Of a DNA stretch of 64,000 nt, positions 29,568-39,288 are shown one piece after another; within the stretch, counting starts at the first letter, position 1, and every line of letters begins with the position of its first letter. Made by a program: the position numbers and the translations under genes. The stretch lies in NCBI GenBank assembly GCA_945787575.1, contig CALZKB010000008.1, positions 1 through 64,000 of the forward strand, in the 5' to 3' direction. The notes under the pieces were generated by a model. That model ran no database searches. It worked only from the letters and a program-made list of their open reading frames with translations, and was not told the origin of the DNA. Origin of the DNA: Thermoanaerobaculia bacterium. GTDB taxonomy: Bacteria; Acidobacteriota; Thermoanaerobaculia; Multivoradales; JAHEKO01.

Positions 29568-29937
29568 CGGTTGTTCTCCTTGTGTGTCTTCTTTGGTCGT
29601 GCTTGTTTGCGGTAGGTTCGCTGCCAGGGTTCGGCCGCTTGTCGGTGCCGGGCCCCTGGCCGGCCCGTGGATGCCTGTCGCTGATCAAGTCGTTAGCCGT
29701 TCGTCCGCAGCCTCCTCTCTCCGGTGGGTGTTCTGGGCTTCGCCGGGGTGCTAGATCAATCCCTGGGCCAAGCCTGTGCGAACGAGATAAGTTGTTTGAT
29801 TACAAGGAGTTAACAAGGAAGCACATAGAAAGTTGCGGGCGCCTCGCGTCCAGCCACCTGGCGGCCGATCGCTCTTTTCGAGGCGGCGGTGGGACGGCCG
29901 ACCGGCGGTGGCTGGCACCAGCGCCGGCGGCGGCGGG

Positions 29938-29974
29938 TGTCCAGCGATCTGGACCGAGGCAAGATCGCTGGACA
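29938..29974. promoter_or_regulatory. 13-bp perfect inverted repeat upstream of lepB
   Basis: TGTCCAGCGATCT-GGACCGAGGCA-AGATCGCTGGACA, ending about 43 nt before the start codon. Confidence 0.55.
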
Positions 29975-30017
29975 GCGCCCGGGGCGGGCGCCGAGAAGCT
30001 GCTAGATTAGGCGGTCC

Positions 30018-30686
30018 ATGAGCGGCAAGAAATCATCCACGGCTCGGGAGTATCTGGAAGCGTTGCTCATCGCCGGCGCCTTCCTCGGTTTCTCCAACAC
30101 CTTCCTGGTCAAGACCTTCTACATCCCGAGCGCATCGATGGAGTCGACGCTCCTCGTCGGCGACCACCTGTTCGTCAACCGCTTCATCTACGGTTGGAGG
30201 AGCTCCGGAATGCGGGCATTGCCGGCGCGCGACATCCGGCGTGGCGACGTCGTCGTCTTCAGGTCACCGGAGGAGCCTACTCTCGACATGGTCAAGCGCT
30301 GTATCGGACTCCCCGGTGATGTCATCGAGTTGGATTCGAAGGACCTCTACGTCAACGGCCAGTGGGTCGAAGACTCTTCCTACACCCAGCACACCGATCC
30401 CAACATCTACGCCCGGCGCGACACCTTCGGGCCGATGACCGTTCCCGAGGATCACTACTTCTGCCTCGGAGACAACCGCGACAACTCCAAAGACTCCCGC
30501 TACTGGGGATCGGTCCCCAAGCACCTGATCAAGGGTCGCGCCTTCCTGACCTACTGGTCCTACGGGGGCGAGACCTCGGACGGCGTCTGGCGGGGCTGGG
30601 GACATCGGCTCAAGCTCTTCGCTCGCACAATCGTCGGCTTCTTTACCCGCACCCGCTGGGAGCGCACCTTTTCGCTGATTCGCTGA
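30018..30686 (+). CDS. lepB: Signal peptidase I (first copy)
   Basis: FYIPSASMESTLLVGDHLFVNRF, RGDVVVFRSPEEPTLDMVKRCIGLPGD, YFCLGDNRDNSKDSRYWGSV. Confidence 0.93.
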   Translation: MSGKKSSTAREYLEALLIAGAFLGFSNTFLVKTFYIPSASMESTLLVGDHLFVNRFIYGWRSSGMRALPARDIRRGDVVVFRSPEEPTLDMVKRCIGLPGDVIELDSKDLYVNGQWVEDSSYTQHTDPNIYARRDTFGPMTVPEDHYFCLGDNRDNSKDSRYWGSVPKHLIKGRAFLTYWSYGGETSDGVWRGWGHRLKLFARTIVGFFTRTRWERTFSLIR

Positions 30687-30699
30687 CCGCCTTCCCGGC

Positions 30700-31476
30700 A
30701 TGCCCAACCTCGACGACACCGACGCCCCGCAACCGGACCTGCCCGCCAAGGAGCAGTCGCCGTCGAACTGGAGCGGACGCCGCAATCCTCTTCGAGAGAA
30801 CTTCGAGGCTCTCTTGATCGCGATGCTCTTCGCGTTCTTTGCCAAGACCTACGTGATCCAGGCGTTCAAGATCCCGAGCGGCTCGATGGAGCAGAACTTG
30901 CTGATCGGAGACCACATCCTGGTCAACAAGTTCGCCTATGCGCCGACGGCGACCGAGCTCGAGCGCCATCTGTTGCCGGTGCGCTCGATCGAGCAGGGGG
31001 ACGTCGTCGTCTTCAAGTTCCCCGAGGATCCGGAGCGCGACTTCATCAAACGCTGCATCGCGCGACCGGGCGATCGGATCGAGCTCGTCGACAAGGAGGT
31101 CATCGTCAACGGTCGGAAGCTCGAGGAAAGCGACTACGCCTTCTTCTCCGACCAACGCACCTACACTCGTCGCCAATCCCTCTTTCTTGCCGACGCCTTT
31201 CGGCTGCGAGACAACTTCGGTCCCTACACGGTACCCGAGGGCCAGTACTTCTTCCTCGGCGACAACCGCGACAACTCCAACGATTCCCGGTTCTGGGGGA
31301 CGGTGCCGGCCGACTTCATCAAGGGTCAAGCGCTGCTCGTCTATTGGTCGTTCGAGAGCGACCGTGAGCCGGTCGAATGGCGCGGTTATCGAGCGAAGCT
31401 CGAGCAGCTGGGCAGAGTTGCGGCGGGCTTCCTCAGCGACACTCGCTGGGAGCGCACTCTCAAGCCGGTGCGCTGA
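30700..31476 (+). CDS. lepB: Signal peptidase I (second, tandem copy)
   Basis: FKIPSGSMEQNLLIGDHILVNKF, GDVVVFKFPEDPERDFIKRCIARPGD, YFFLGDNRDNSNDSRFWGTV. Confidence 0.93.
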   Translation: MPNLDDTDAPQPDLPAKEQSPSNWSGRRNPLRENFEALLIAMLFAFFAKTYVIQAFKIPSGSMEQNLLIGDHILVNKFAYAPTATELERHLLPVRSIEQGDVVVFKFPEDPERDFIKRCIARPGDRIELVDKEVIVNGRKLEESDYAFFSDQRTYTRRQSLFLADAFRLRDNFGPYTVPEGQYFFLGDNRDNSNDSRFWGTVPADFIKGQALLVYWSFESDREPVEWRGYRAKLEQLGRVAAGFLSDTRWERTLKPVR

Positions 31477-31541
31477 GGCACTCTTGTCTCGCGGGCTGCT
31501 AGGATTGCGGCCGCGCACGAACCTTGGAAAGGAATACGGTG

Positions 31542-31913
31542 ATGAGGCTCAGACGACGGCAAGCAGGAGAGGGAATCGCCGGATGCGTCGTGTGGGCGGC
31601 CATCCTCGGGGTCGTCTTGTTGATCGCCGTCAAGATTCTGCCGATCAAGGTCGCCAGCGCGGAGCTCGAGGATTTCATGCTCGAGCAGGCCAAGTTCGCC
31701 GGCCGGCGAGCCAACGCCGAGCGCATCAAGAAACGGATCCTCAACAAAGCGGACGAGCTCGGGCTGCCGGTCACGACCAAGGACGTCACCGTGCGCCTCA
31801 GCGGCGGGCACATCCGGATGCGGTGCACCTATTCGATACCGGTCGATCTGATCGTCTACACCCACATCTGGAACTTCGACCACAACGTCGATCGACCGAT
31901 CTACATCATCTAG
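31542..31913 (+). CDS. Small membrane protein, DUF4845-like
   Basis: MRLRRRQAGEGIAGCVVWAAILGVVLLIAVKILPIKVASAELEDFMLEQA; single TM; downstream of lepB as in DUF4845 contexts. Confidence 0.5.
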   Translation: MRLRRRQAGEGIAGCVVWAAILGVVLLIAVKILPIKVASAELEDFMLEQAKFAGRRANAERIKKRILNKADELGLPVTTKDVTVRLSGGHIRMRCTYSIPVDLIVYTHIWNFDHNVDRPIYII

Positions 31914-32038
31914 CCTGGGGCCTTCCCCTCCGGCCCAGTCCACCGTTGCGCCGTCCTTCAGCAGAGCTTCGCTCGGTAGCCCGGGGACCTGTACAGCCGG
32001 TTCTGGCGTTCTTGGCTGATCTTTGCGGGGCGCGTCCG

Positions 32039-32131
32039 ACGGATTCAGGCGAAGAAGCCCTTCTCCCCAGACTGGCCAGCCCATCCCAACCCCATTTCTG
32101 GGAAGAACCCCTTCTCGCCTTGACGGTACGG
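32039..32131 (+). repeat. Hairpin element, copy I (forward)
   Basis: ACGGATTCAGGCGAAGAAG...CTGGCCAGCCCATCCCAACCCCA...CTTCTCGCCTTGACGGTACGG. Confidence 0.65.
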
Positions 32132-32280
32132 AAAGGTGCAGCTTCTCCCACGGTTGCGTTGCCGGGTTCGTACTGCAGAGATCGTCGATCGTGCTTTCGA
32201 GGGTCCCAAGCGAAGTCGAGCCGATCTCAGCGGACGGCCGTCGCCTCGACTAGTTCAAGCAATCGTGGCAGCAGCTGTAG

Positions 32281-32379
32281 CCGTACGGGTCGTCAAAGCG
32301 AAGAAAGGGGTCCTTTCCGGCTGGGGTAGGGGCAGGGCTGGCCAGCCGGAAAGGACCCCTTTCTTCGCCTGAATCCGTT
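32281..32379 (-). repeat. Hairpin element, copy II (inverted), 27-bp perfect stem
   Basis: Arms 32298-32324 GCGAAGAAAGGGGTCCTTTCCGGCTGG and 32342-32368 CCAGCCGGAAAGGACCCCTTTCTTCGC; ends match copy I. Confidence 0.8.
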
Positions 32380-32405
32380 GAACCATTAGTCCACAAAACA
32401 ACCAA

Positions 32406-32431
32406 CCGGGGGCACGGGTCCCCCGGGCTAC
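32406..32431 (+). repeat. Dispersed hairpin repeat, copy 5 (CCGGGGG-CACGGGT-CCCCCGG-GCTAC)
   Basis: 7-bp perfect stem, loop CACGGGT, CTAC 3' flank. Confidence 0.65.
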
Positions 32432-32476
32432 CGTCGGAGATGGGTCGTCCGGGCAGGATTGGGCTGGCGGACCTGG

Positions 32477-33187
32477 CTAGCCCCCAAGTGCCGTCGACCA
32501 CTCGACGAGCGCCGCGGTCCGGTCGGGGGCACGGGTGAGGGGGCGTCCGACGACCAGCAGATCGGCGCCGGCGGCGAGCGCTTCGGCGGGGCCCGCCACC
32601 CGCGCCTGGTCGTCGCCGGTTACCGCCACCAGCCGGATTCCCGGGGTCACGAGGACGAAGGGAGCGGGCAGCACCGCCCTGAGCGCCGCTGCTTCGTGCG
32701 CCGAGCAGACCGCACCATCGCAGCCGCCGGCAGCCGCCATCCGCGCCCAGCTTCGAGCTCGGTCGCGGCCCTCGCCGGGCAGGTCGAGCTCTACCAGCAT
32801 CGCACGGTCGAGGTGGGTCAAGAGGGTGACGGCGAGCAGCCGGACTCGTCCCGCCGCGGCTTCGACCGCCGCCTCGAGCATCGGCGGTCCACCGGCGGCG
32901 TGGAGGGTCAGGTAGTCGACCCCGAGATCGGCGACCGCCCGCACCGCACCCGCGACGGTATTCGGGATGTCGTGGAGCTTCAGGTCGAGGAAGACCGCCG
33001 CGCCGTGATCGCGGGCTACGCTCACCGCCTCCGGGCCCCACCGAGTGTAGGCCTCGAGGCCGACCTTGAGAACCCCGACTCGCGGCCCGAACACCGCACA
33101 CAGCTCCCGAAAATCCTCCCAGTCCGCGGTGTCGAGGGCGACCGCAACCTTGCTCAAGCCTACCCGCATTTCGTCGTTCATCGTCAC
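32477..33187 (-). CDS. pyrF: Orotidine 5'-phosphate decarboxylase
   Basis: VAVALDTADWEDFRELC, VFLDLKLHDIPNTVAGAV, LVTPGIRLVA, LVVGRPLTRAPD. Confidence 0.94.
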   Translation of the reverse strand: MTMNDEMRVGLSKVAVALDTADWEDFRELCAVFGPRVGVLKVGLEAYTRWGPEAVSVARDHGAAVFLDLKLHDIPNTVAGAVRAVADLGVDYLTLHAAGGPPMLEAAVEAAAGRVRLLAVTLLTHLDRAMLVELDLPGEGRDRARSWARMAAAGGCDGAVCSAHEAAALRAVLPAPFVLVTPGIRLVAVTGDDQARVAGPAEALAAGADLLVVGRPLTRAPDRTAALVEWSTALGG

Positions 33188-33188
33188 C

Positions 33189-34241
33189 TCACCGATCGAG
33201 ACCGATCGCCTCCGTCAGCCGGGCGAGCCCGTCGCGCTCGAGCAGCTCGACGAGCTCCCGATTGATCCGTGCGACCAGTCCGGGTCCTTCATACACCATG
33301 GCCGTGTAGAGCTGCACGAGGCTCGCGCCGGCGCGCAGCCGGCGGTAGGCCTCGGCGGCCGAGTCGACCCCCCCAACGCTGATCAACACCGCGGCGTCGC
33401 CGAGCGCCGCCGCCAGCGTCTCGAGTAGCTCGAAGCTGCGCTCGCGCAGCACCGCGCCACTCAGCCCGCCTACCTCCCGAGCTCCGGGGATCCGCTCGTA
33501 GGCGGTCGTGGTGTTGGTGGCGATGATCCCGGCGGCCCCCGCCGAGACCGCCGACGTGGCGAGCTCGACCGCCGCCCGGTCCGTCATGTCGGGCGCGATC
33601 TTGACCAGCACTGGAGCGGAGGTCAGCTGCGCCGCGGCGGCCAGCACCCGGACGACGAAATCGGGCACCTGCAGGTCCCGCAGCTGCGGGGTGTTCGGAG
33701 AAGACAGGTTGAGCACGAAGTAGTCACCGAGGGTCGCGAAGTGCTCGACCAGACGCAGGTAGTCGTCCGCGGCGGCCGCCAGCGGCGTGTCCTTGTTCTT
33801 TCCGAGGTTGATGCCGATCGGCACCGTCCGCTCGGCGAGCGCCCCGAGGTTGGTGGCGACCACTTCCATCCCGTCGCCGTTGAAGCCGAGACAGTTCTGC
33901 AGGCTCAGCCGTTCGCGGTGACGCCACAGCCGCGGCCTCGGATTCCCGGGCTGCGGGCGGGGGGTGACGGTGCCGACCTCGATACCGCCGAAGCCGAGCG
34001 CCGTCAACATCGGCACCAGTCGCGCGTTCTTGTCGAACCCGGCTGCCATCATCACCGGGCTCGGGAAGTCGAGACCGAGGATCTCGACCGCGAGGCGTGG
34101 ATCGCGGGTGCCTAGGCGGCGGGCGACCCGACGGCGGACGCCGGCGAGGCGCTGGCCACGCGCCATCGCCCAAGTCGCGAGATCGTGCGCCCGCTCGGGG
34201 TCGAGACCGAAGAGCAGAGTTCGAAGAGCCGCGTAAGCCAA
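33189..34241 (-). CDS. pyrD: Dihydroorotate dehydrogenase (quinone, class 2)
   Basis: PSPVMMAAGFDKNARLV, EVGTVTPRPQPGNPRPRLWR, NLSSPNTPQLRDLQ, ISVGGVDSAAEAYRRLRAGASLVQLYTAMVYEGP; TTG start. Confidence 0.95.
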   Translation of the reverse strand: MAYAALRTLLFGLDPERAHDLATWAMARGQRLAGVRRRVARRLGTRDPRLAVEILGLDFPSPVMMAAGFDKNARLVPMLTALGFGGIEVGTVTPRPQPGNPRPRLWRHRERLSLQNCLGFNGDGMEVVATNLGALAERTVPIGINLGKNKDTPLAAAADDYLRLVEHFATLGDYFVLNLSSPNTPQLRDLQVPDFVVRVLAAAAQLTSAPVLVKIAPDMTDRAAVELATSAVSAGAAGIIATNTTTAYERIPGAREVGGLSGAVLRERSFELLETLAAALGDAAVLISVGGVDSAAEAYRRLRAGASLVQLYTAMVYEGPGLVARINRELVELLERDGLARLTEAIGLDR

Positions 34242-34276
34242 TTGGGTAGACTCGTTCCGGGCGCGTCCCGCCGAAG

Positions 34277-36076
34277 ATGACTAACGACGACAAAACAGCT
34301 TCTCAGGCCGCGCCGCGCCGGGACGTTATCAGCTTGCTGCTCGGCGCTCTGCCTGGTCTCCTTTTCGGCGCCTACGTAACCGGCCTGCTCTTCTTTATCA
34401 ACCCGGAGCTCGATCCCTCGCCGGAAGCCGTTCTCGGCGGCGTGGCGTTCTACGGTGCGCTGTTCGGCGTCGCCACGAGCTTGCTGTCGCTGCTCCTCGG
34501 CGGCCGGTCGGTCGAACGCGCGCGCGCGCTGCTCCCCTGGTCGTTGACCGCGGCTCTAGCGCTCGCCGCGGCGTCCACTTGGGTGCACGCCTATCGCTTC
34601 GCCCACTATCTGCCGCCCGGGCTCAACATTCGGCTGGTCAAGGCCGCGGTGCTGCTGTCGATCTTCGCTCTGCTCGCCGCCCTCACCTCGTTGCTTCACA
34701 CCATCGACGGTCGCCGTTACGGGACACGGAGCCGGCTGCTCTTCGCGGTGCTGTCGATCGCCGTTCTCTACATCATGGTCGAGCGGCGCGCCGCCTTCGA
34801 TCCACCACCGCAGGTCAACCCCCTCGACTCGCGGGCGCTTTATCGGAGCCGGCCTGAGCTGTGGGTGATCGGCGTCGACGGGGCGACGCTCGACGCCATC
34901 CTGCCGCTCGCCGAACAGGGGGAGCTGCCGTTCTTCTCTCAGCTTCTGACCGGCGGCACGTCAGCCCGACTCGAGTCCTTTCCGGTGCTCACCGACACCG
35001 CTCTATGGACTACCGTAGCGACCGGTCACCACCTTTATCGCCATCGGGTGGTGGCGGATCGCGTCTATCCCGCCGGCGTCCTCGGTCGACGCGGGCTCCT
35101 CCGGCTGGTGCCCTACGGTTTTCCGTGGTGGGGGTGGTTCGGCGCCCAGGCCGCGCCCACCGACGCTTCACATCGCAAGCACCTGGCGCTCTGGGAGATT
35201 CTCAGCCGGCTCGACATCTCGGCCGGGGTGATCGGCTGGCCGGCCTCCTACCCCGCTCACGAACCGCTCGCCTATACCTTCTCCGATCGCTACTTCGCCG
35301 GCGATCTGAGGGAGGCAGACGCGCGCCCGCACGAGCTCGCGGAACGAGGCGTCCTCTTCCAGACGAGCCCCGACGCCATCTCGCCCGACCAGCTCGCCCC
35401 GCTGGGCGAACCGCTCCCGTTCCCCCTCTTGCAGGCGCTCGCCGACGATCTCTGGCGTGAGTCGCTGACCGAGTTCATGATCGAGCAGCGCTCCGAGGTC
35501 GACGCGATCTTTCTCCGAATGCAGGGTTTGAGCGCGGTCTCCAGCCGTTACTACGGCGCCTTCTCTCGGGTGCAGTTCGAGGGCGCCCAGGATCCTCCTC
35601 GCCAGGAAGGTGCGCGGCTGCTGACCGCCTACTACCGGCACGTCGACCGCTTTCTGGCGGCAATGAGCTCGCGACCCAACCCCAATCGCCTGCTCGTCGT
35701 GCTCTCGGCCTTCGGTTACGACGCGCCCCGCGGTTGGCGCCGGTTGACCAAGATCGGAGGCGACAAGGCCCTCGAGGGCACCCGCGCGGGCGCTCCCGAC
35801 GGACTCATGCTGATTGCCGGCCCCGGGATCGCGGCCGGCCGCCGACTGCCCGATTCGCGGTTGGTCGATGTCCTGCCGACGGCGCTCTATGCGCTGCGCC
35901 TGCCGATTGCCCGCGATCTCGACGGGCGAGTGCTGACCTCCGCCTTCGAGAGCTCATTCCTCGCTCGCCAGCCGCTCTCGTTCGTCCCGTCGTACGAGAC
36001 CCTGACGCTGGAGGCCGCGTCGCCGCTCGGCCCGGAACTGCTGGAGCCGGTGGCAATCGACCCGGGCCGTCCCTGA
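34277..36076 (+). CDS. Membrane-bound alkaline phosphatase superfamily / type I phosphodiesterase-like protein
   Basis: Several N-terminal TM helices; WVIGVDGATLDAILPLAEQGELPFFSQLLTGGTSARLESFPVLTDTALWTTVATGHHLYRH. Confidence 0.78.
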   Translation: MTNDDKTASQAAPRRDVISLLLGALPGLLFGAYVTGLLFFINPELDPSPEAVLGGVAFYGALFGVATSLLSLLLGGRSVERARALLPWSLTAALALAAASTWVHAYRFAHYLPPGLNIRLVKAAVLLSIFALLAALTSLLHTIDGRRYGTRSRLLFAVLSIAVLYIMVERRAAFDPPPQVNPLDSRALYRSRPELWVIGVDGATLDAILPLAEQGELPFFSQLLTGGTSARLESFPVLTDTALWTTVATGHHLYRHRVVADRVYPAGVLGRRGLLRLVPYGFPWWGWFGAQAAPTDASHRKHLALWEILSRLDISAGVIGWPASYPAHEPLAYTFSDRYFAGDLREADARPHELAERGVLFQTSPDAISPDQLAPLGEPLPFPLLQALADDLWRESLTEFMIEQRSEVDAIFLRMQGLSAVSSRYYGAFSRVQFEGAQDPPRQEGARLLTAYYRHVDRFLAAMSSRPNPNRLLVVLSAFGYDAPRGWRRLTKIGGDKALEGTRAGAPDGLMLIAGPGIAAGRRLPDSRLVDVLPTALYALRLPIARDLDGRVLTSAFESSFLARQPLSFVPSYETLTLEAASPLGPELLEPVAIDPGRP

Positions 36077-36084
36077 TCCCGGCC

Positions 36085-36489
36085 TCAAGGGCCGTCGCCG
36101 CTCACCGGCAGGCGGCGCACCTTGCTCGTCGGTGCCTGCATCTGGCTCGTCGGTGCCTGCATCTGGCAGTTGCCTTCGAAAAAGGCGCCCTCTTCGATGA
36201 CCAGCGTCGGAGTGCTGACGTCGGCGTAGACCTTGCCGCCGACTGTCAGCTCGGCTCGTTTCGAGGCCTCGATCGACCCACGCACCACACCGGACACGAA
36301 AATGCGGCCTACCTTAACCTTGGCGTCCACTTCACCTTGTTCTCCGACTACTAGATCGCCTTCGGAGACCACTTTGCCAGTCAACTTGCCGTCGACACGG
36401 AAGGTGTCATCGAAGTGGAGCTCGCCGTTGATGTGGCTTCCGGCATCGAGAAAGCCGTTGAGGTCGCCTCGTGGGTTGTCCTTGAACAT
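36085..36489 (-). CDS. Bactofilin (polymer-forming cytoskeletal protein)
   Basis: LDAGSHINGELHFDDTFRVDGKLTGKVVSEGDLVVGEQGEVDAKVKVGRIFVSGVVRGSIEASKRAEL. Confidence 0.9.
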   Translation of the reverse strand: MFKDNPRGDLNGFLDAGSHINGELHFDDTFRVDGKLTGKVVSEGDLVVGEQGEVDAKVKVGRIFVSGVVRGSIEASKRAELTVGGKVYADVSTPTLVIEEGAFFEGNCQMQAPTSQMQAPTSKVRRLPVSGDGP

Positions 36490-36499
36490 GGGTGCGCTC

Positions 36500-37320
<821 letters not shown>

Positions 37321-37321
<1 letters not shown>

Positions 37322-38076
37322 CAGGCAGCCCTCGCCAGATATTCGCGGGCCAGGGCGAGGTAGGCTTCGGCGCCGCGACTCTTGATGTCGTACTGCAGGA
37401 TCGGCAGGCCATAGCTGGGCGCCTCGGCGAGCCGGACGTTGCGGGGCACGACCGTCTCGAAGACCTTGCCGCCGAAGTGAGCGCGGATCTCGGCAGCGAC
37501 GTCGCGTGCCAGGTTGGTGCGCTCGTCGTACATGGTCAGCAGGATGCCGGCGATCGCCAGTCGCGGGTTCCCCGAGCTCTGAATCCGTCCGACGGTCTTG
37601 ACCAGCTCGCTGATGCCTTCGAGGGCGAAGTACTCACACTGCAGCGGCACCAGCAGTGCGTCGGCGGCGGTCAGCGCCCCGACCGTGAGGTGGCCCAGGG
37701 ACGGCGGACAGTCGAGCGCGATGAGATCGTAGCGTTCCCGGATCGGCGCCAGCCGCTGCTTGAGGATCTGGCGCCAACCGGGCTGCCCGACGAACTCGAC
37801 CTCGACCCCGACCAGATCGCGCTCGGCGGGCAGTACATCGAGGTGAGGCAGCGAAGTCGCGCGGGCGGCGTCGGTCACCGGCACTCCGTCGACCAGGACG
37901 TGGTAGAGGTTGGGGGCGGTCGCCTCCGAGCCGAGGCCGCGAGTCGCATTTCCCTGCGGGTCGCAATCGACCACCAGCACTCGCCGTTCGAAGGCCGCCA
38001 AGGCCGCCGCTAGATTGATCGCCGTGGTCGTCTTGCCGACCCCGCCTTTTTGATTGGCGATCGCTAGTACGGTCAT
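37321..38076 (-). CDS. parA: ParA/Soj ATPase
   Basis: MTVLAIANQKGGVGKTTTAINLAAALA, VLVVDCDPQGNATRGLG, IALDCPPSLGHLTVGAL; ATG at 38076 overlaps rsmG stop. Confidence 0.96.
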
Positions 38077-38717
38077 CCTCTGGCTTCCTCCGCCGTTACC
38101 GGCAATAACTCGACGATCCGCCGGTGGACGCTGCCGCTCAGTTCGACCTCGCGGCCGCAGCGCCACGTCGTGGGCACCACCGGCAGCTCGCTGGCGCACC
38201 ACACCAACATTCGGCGGCTGATCGCCTGCAAGCCCGCTACCGTCGCATCCGGCAGGCGCAGTGCCCGCCAGGTCACGAGGTCATAGCTCGACCCCAAGGA
38301 TGCGTCGTGAGCGGCGCCGACTCTAGCATTGAGGCAGCGCACCGACAATTCGGCGCGACGCACGGCGGCGACGAGGAACGACCACTTGCGCTCGCGCGCT
38401 TCGACCAAGGTCACCTCGAGGTCGGGGCGGGCGGCGGCCAGCACCAAGCCCGGGAACCCTCCACCGGAGCCGACATCGAGAAGGGTGCGGGCCGCGCCCA
38501 GCAGAGGGAGCGCGGCGAGCGCTTCGCCGTAGTGACGCTCGACGACTTTTTCGCCGGTGCCCGGGCCGACGAGCGAGAGTCGGGGGTTCCACCGGTCGAG
38601 CTCCCGGAAGTGAGCCCATAGCGCGTTCTGGGCGCGGGCCGACAAGGGGGCCGGCGAGCACGCCGTCAGGCGACGGGTGAACTCCGAGCGCGACAACTGC
38701 GGCAGTGTCGATCCCAA
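38073..38717 (-). CDS. rsmG: 16S rRNA (guanine527-N7)-methyltransferase
   Basis: ERHYGEALAALPLLGAARTLLDVGSGGGFPGLVLAAARPDLEVTLVEARERKWSFL; TTG start inferred, so the start is uncertain. Confidence 0.88.
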   Translation of the reverse strand: MGSTLPQLSRSEFTRRLTACSPAPLSARAQNALWAHFRELDRWNPRLSLVGPGTGEKVVERHYGEALAALPLLGAARTLLDVGSGGGFPGLVLAAARPDLEVTLVEARERKWSFLVAAVRRAELSVRCLNARVGAAHDASLGSSYDLVTWRALRLPDATVAGLQAISRRMLVWCASELPVVPTTWRCGREVELSGSVHRRIVELLPVTAEEARG

Positions 38718-38810
38718 GGCAATCCTCCGAGCCCAATCCTCCGAGCCAGGCGATGCTAGCAGCCACGACGAAGGTCGGTGAGCGAGCCCCGCTGGCTTGA
38801 CCCGGCGAGA

Positions 38811-38826
38811 TGTTCCACGGGAAACT
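38811..38826. promoter_or_regulatory. parS-like site 1 (TGTTCCACGGGAAACT)
   Basis: Compare the established parS consensus TGTTTCACGTGAAACA; about 0.8 kb from parA. Confidence 0.65.
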
Positions 38827-38861
38827 CGACGGTGAAACAAGACTCGTACGACCCTCTCTCG

Positions 38862-38877
38862 GGTTTCACGCGAAACA
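38862..38877. promoter_or_regulatory. parS-like site 2 (GGTTTCACGCGAAACA)
   Basis: 14/16 match to TGTTTCACGTGAAACA. Confidence 0.75.
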
Positions 38878-39212
38878 TGACGGTGAAACAACTTTCCGCT
38901 TTCGAGGCCGGTTATCTGGTCGGTATCCTGGTCGGCGAAGGCCATTTCGGCGGCGACGGCAAGCAGCCGCAAGTCACGCTGCGCATGCACACCGACCACG
39001 AGGCACTGTTTCGCTGGCTCGAACGGCGGCTGCCGCGAGCGAAGCTCTACGGGCCTTATCACCACGGCGGCCGTTCGTACTTCCAGTGGATGGCCCGCGG
39101 CGTCGCCCTGCGCGAAGATCTCCTACCGGTTCTCGCGACCTATCTGACGCCCGAGCTCGACGGGAAGGCCTATGCCCGATTCAGCGAAATGCGCTCGCGC
39201 TACGACCTTTGA
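38877..39212 (+). CDS. Small LAGLIDADG-like endonuclease-type protein
   Basis: MTVKQLSAFEAGYLVGILVGEGHFGGDGKQPQVTLRMHTDHEALFRWLERRLPRAKLYGPYHHGGRSYFQWMARGVALREDLLPVLATYL; single motif. The ORF could start upstream at 38778. Confidence 0.6.
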   Translation: MTVKQLSAFEAGYLVGILVGEGHFGGDGKQPQVTLRMHTDHEALFRWLERRLPRAKLYGPYHHGGRSYFQWMARGVALREDLLPVLATYLTPELDGKAYARFSEMRSRYDL

Positions 39213-39288
39213 CGCCGGAGGCCCTTACCGCCGGTGAAGCGAGGACGACTCCCGCGCCTGAATCCTGTTGCTTGTAGGCGCCGCGAGG

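Noticed and set aside
30018-31476. Tandem lepB as unusual
   Set aside because: Paralogous signal peptidases in tandem are common; both keep Ser and Lys catalytic motifs.
38073-39065. 330-aa extended N-terminus of RsmG running through the parS sites
   Set aside because: The extension is arginine-rich translation of parS DNA; the RsmG domain begins near 38717.
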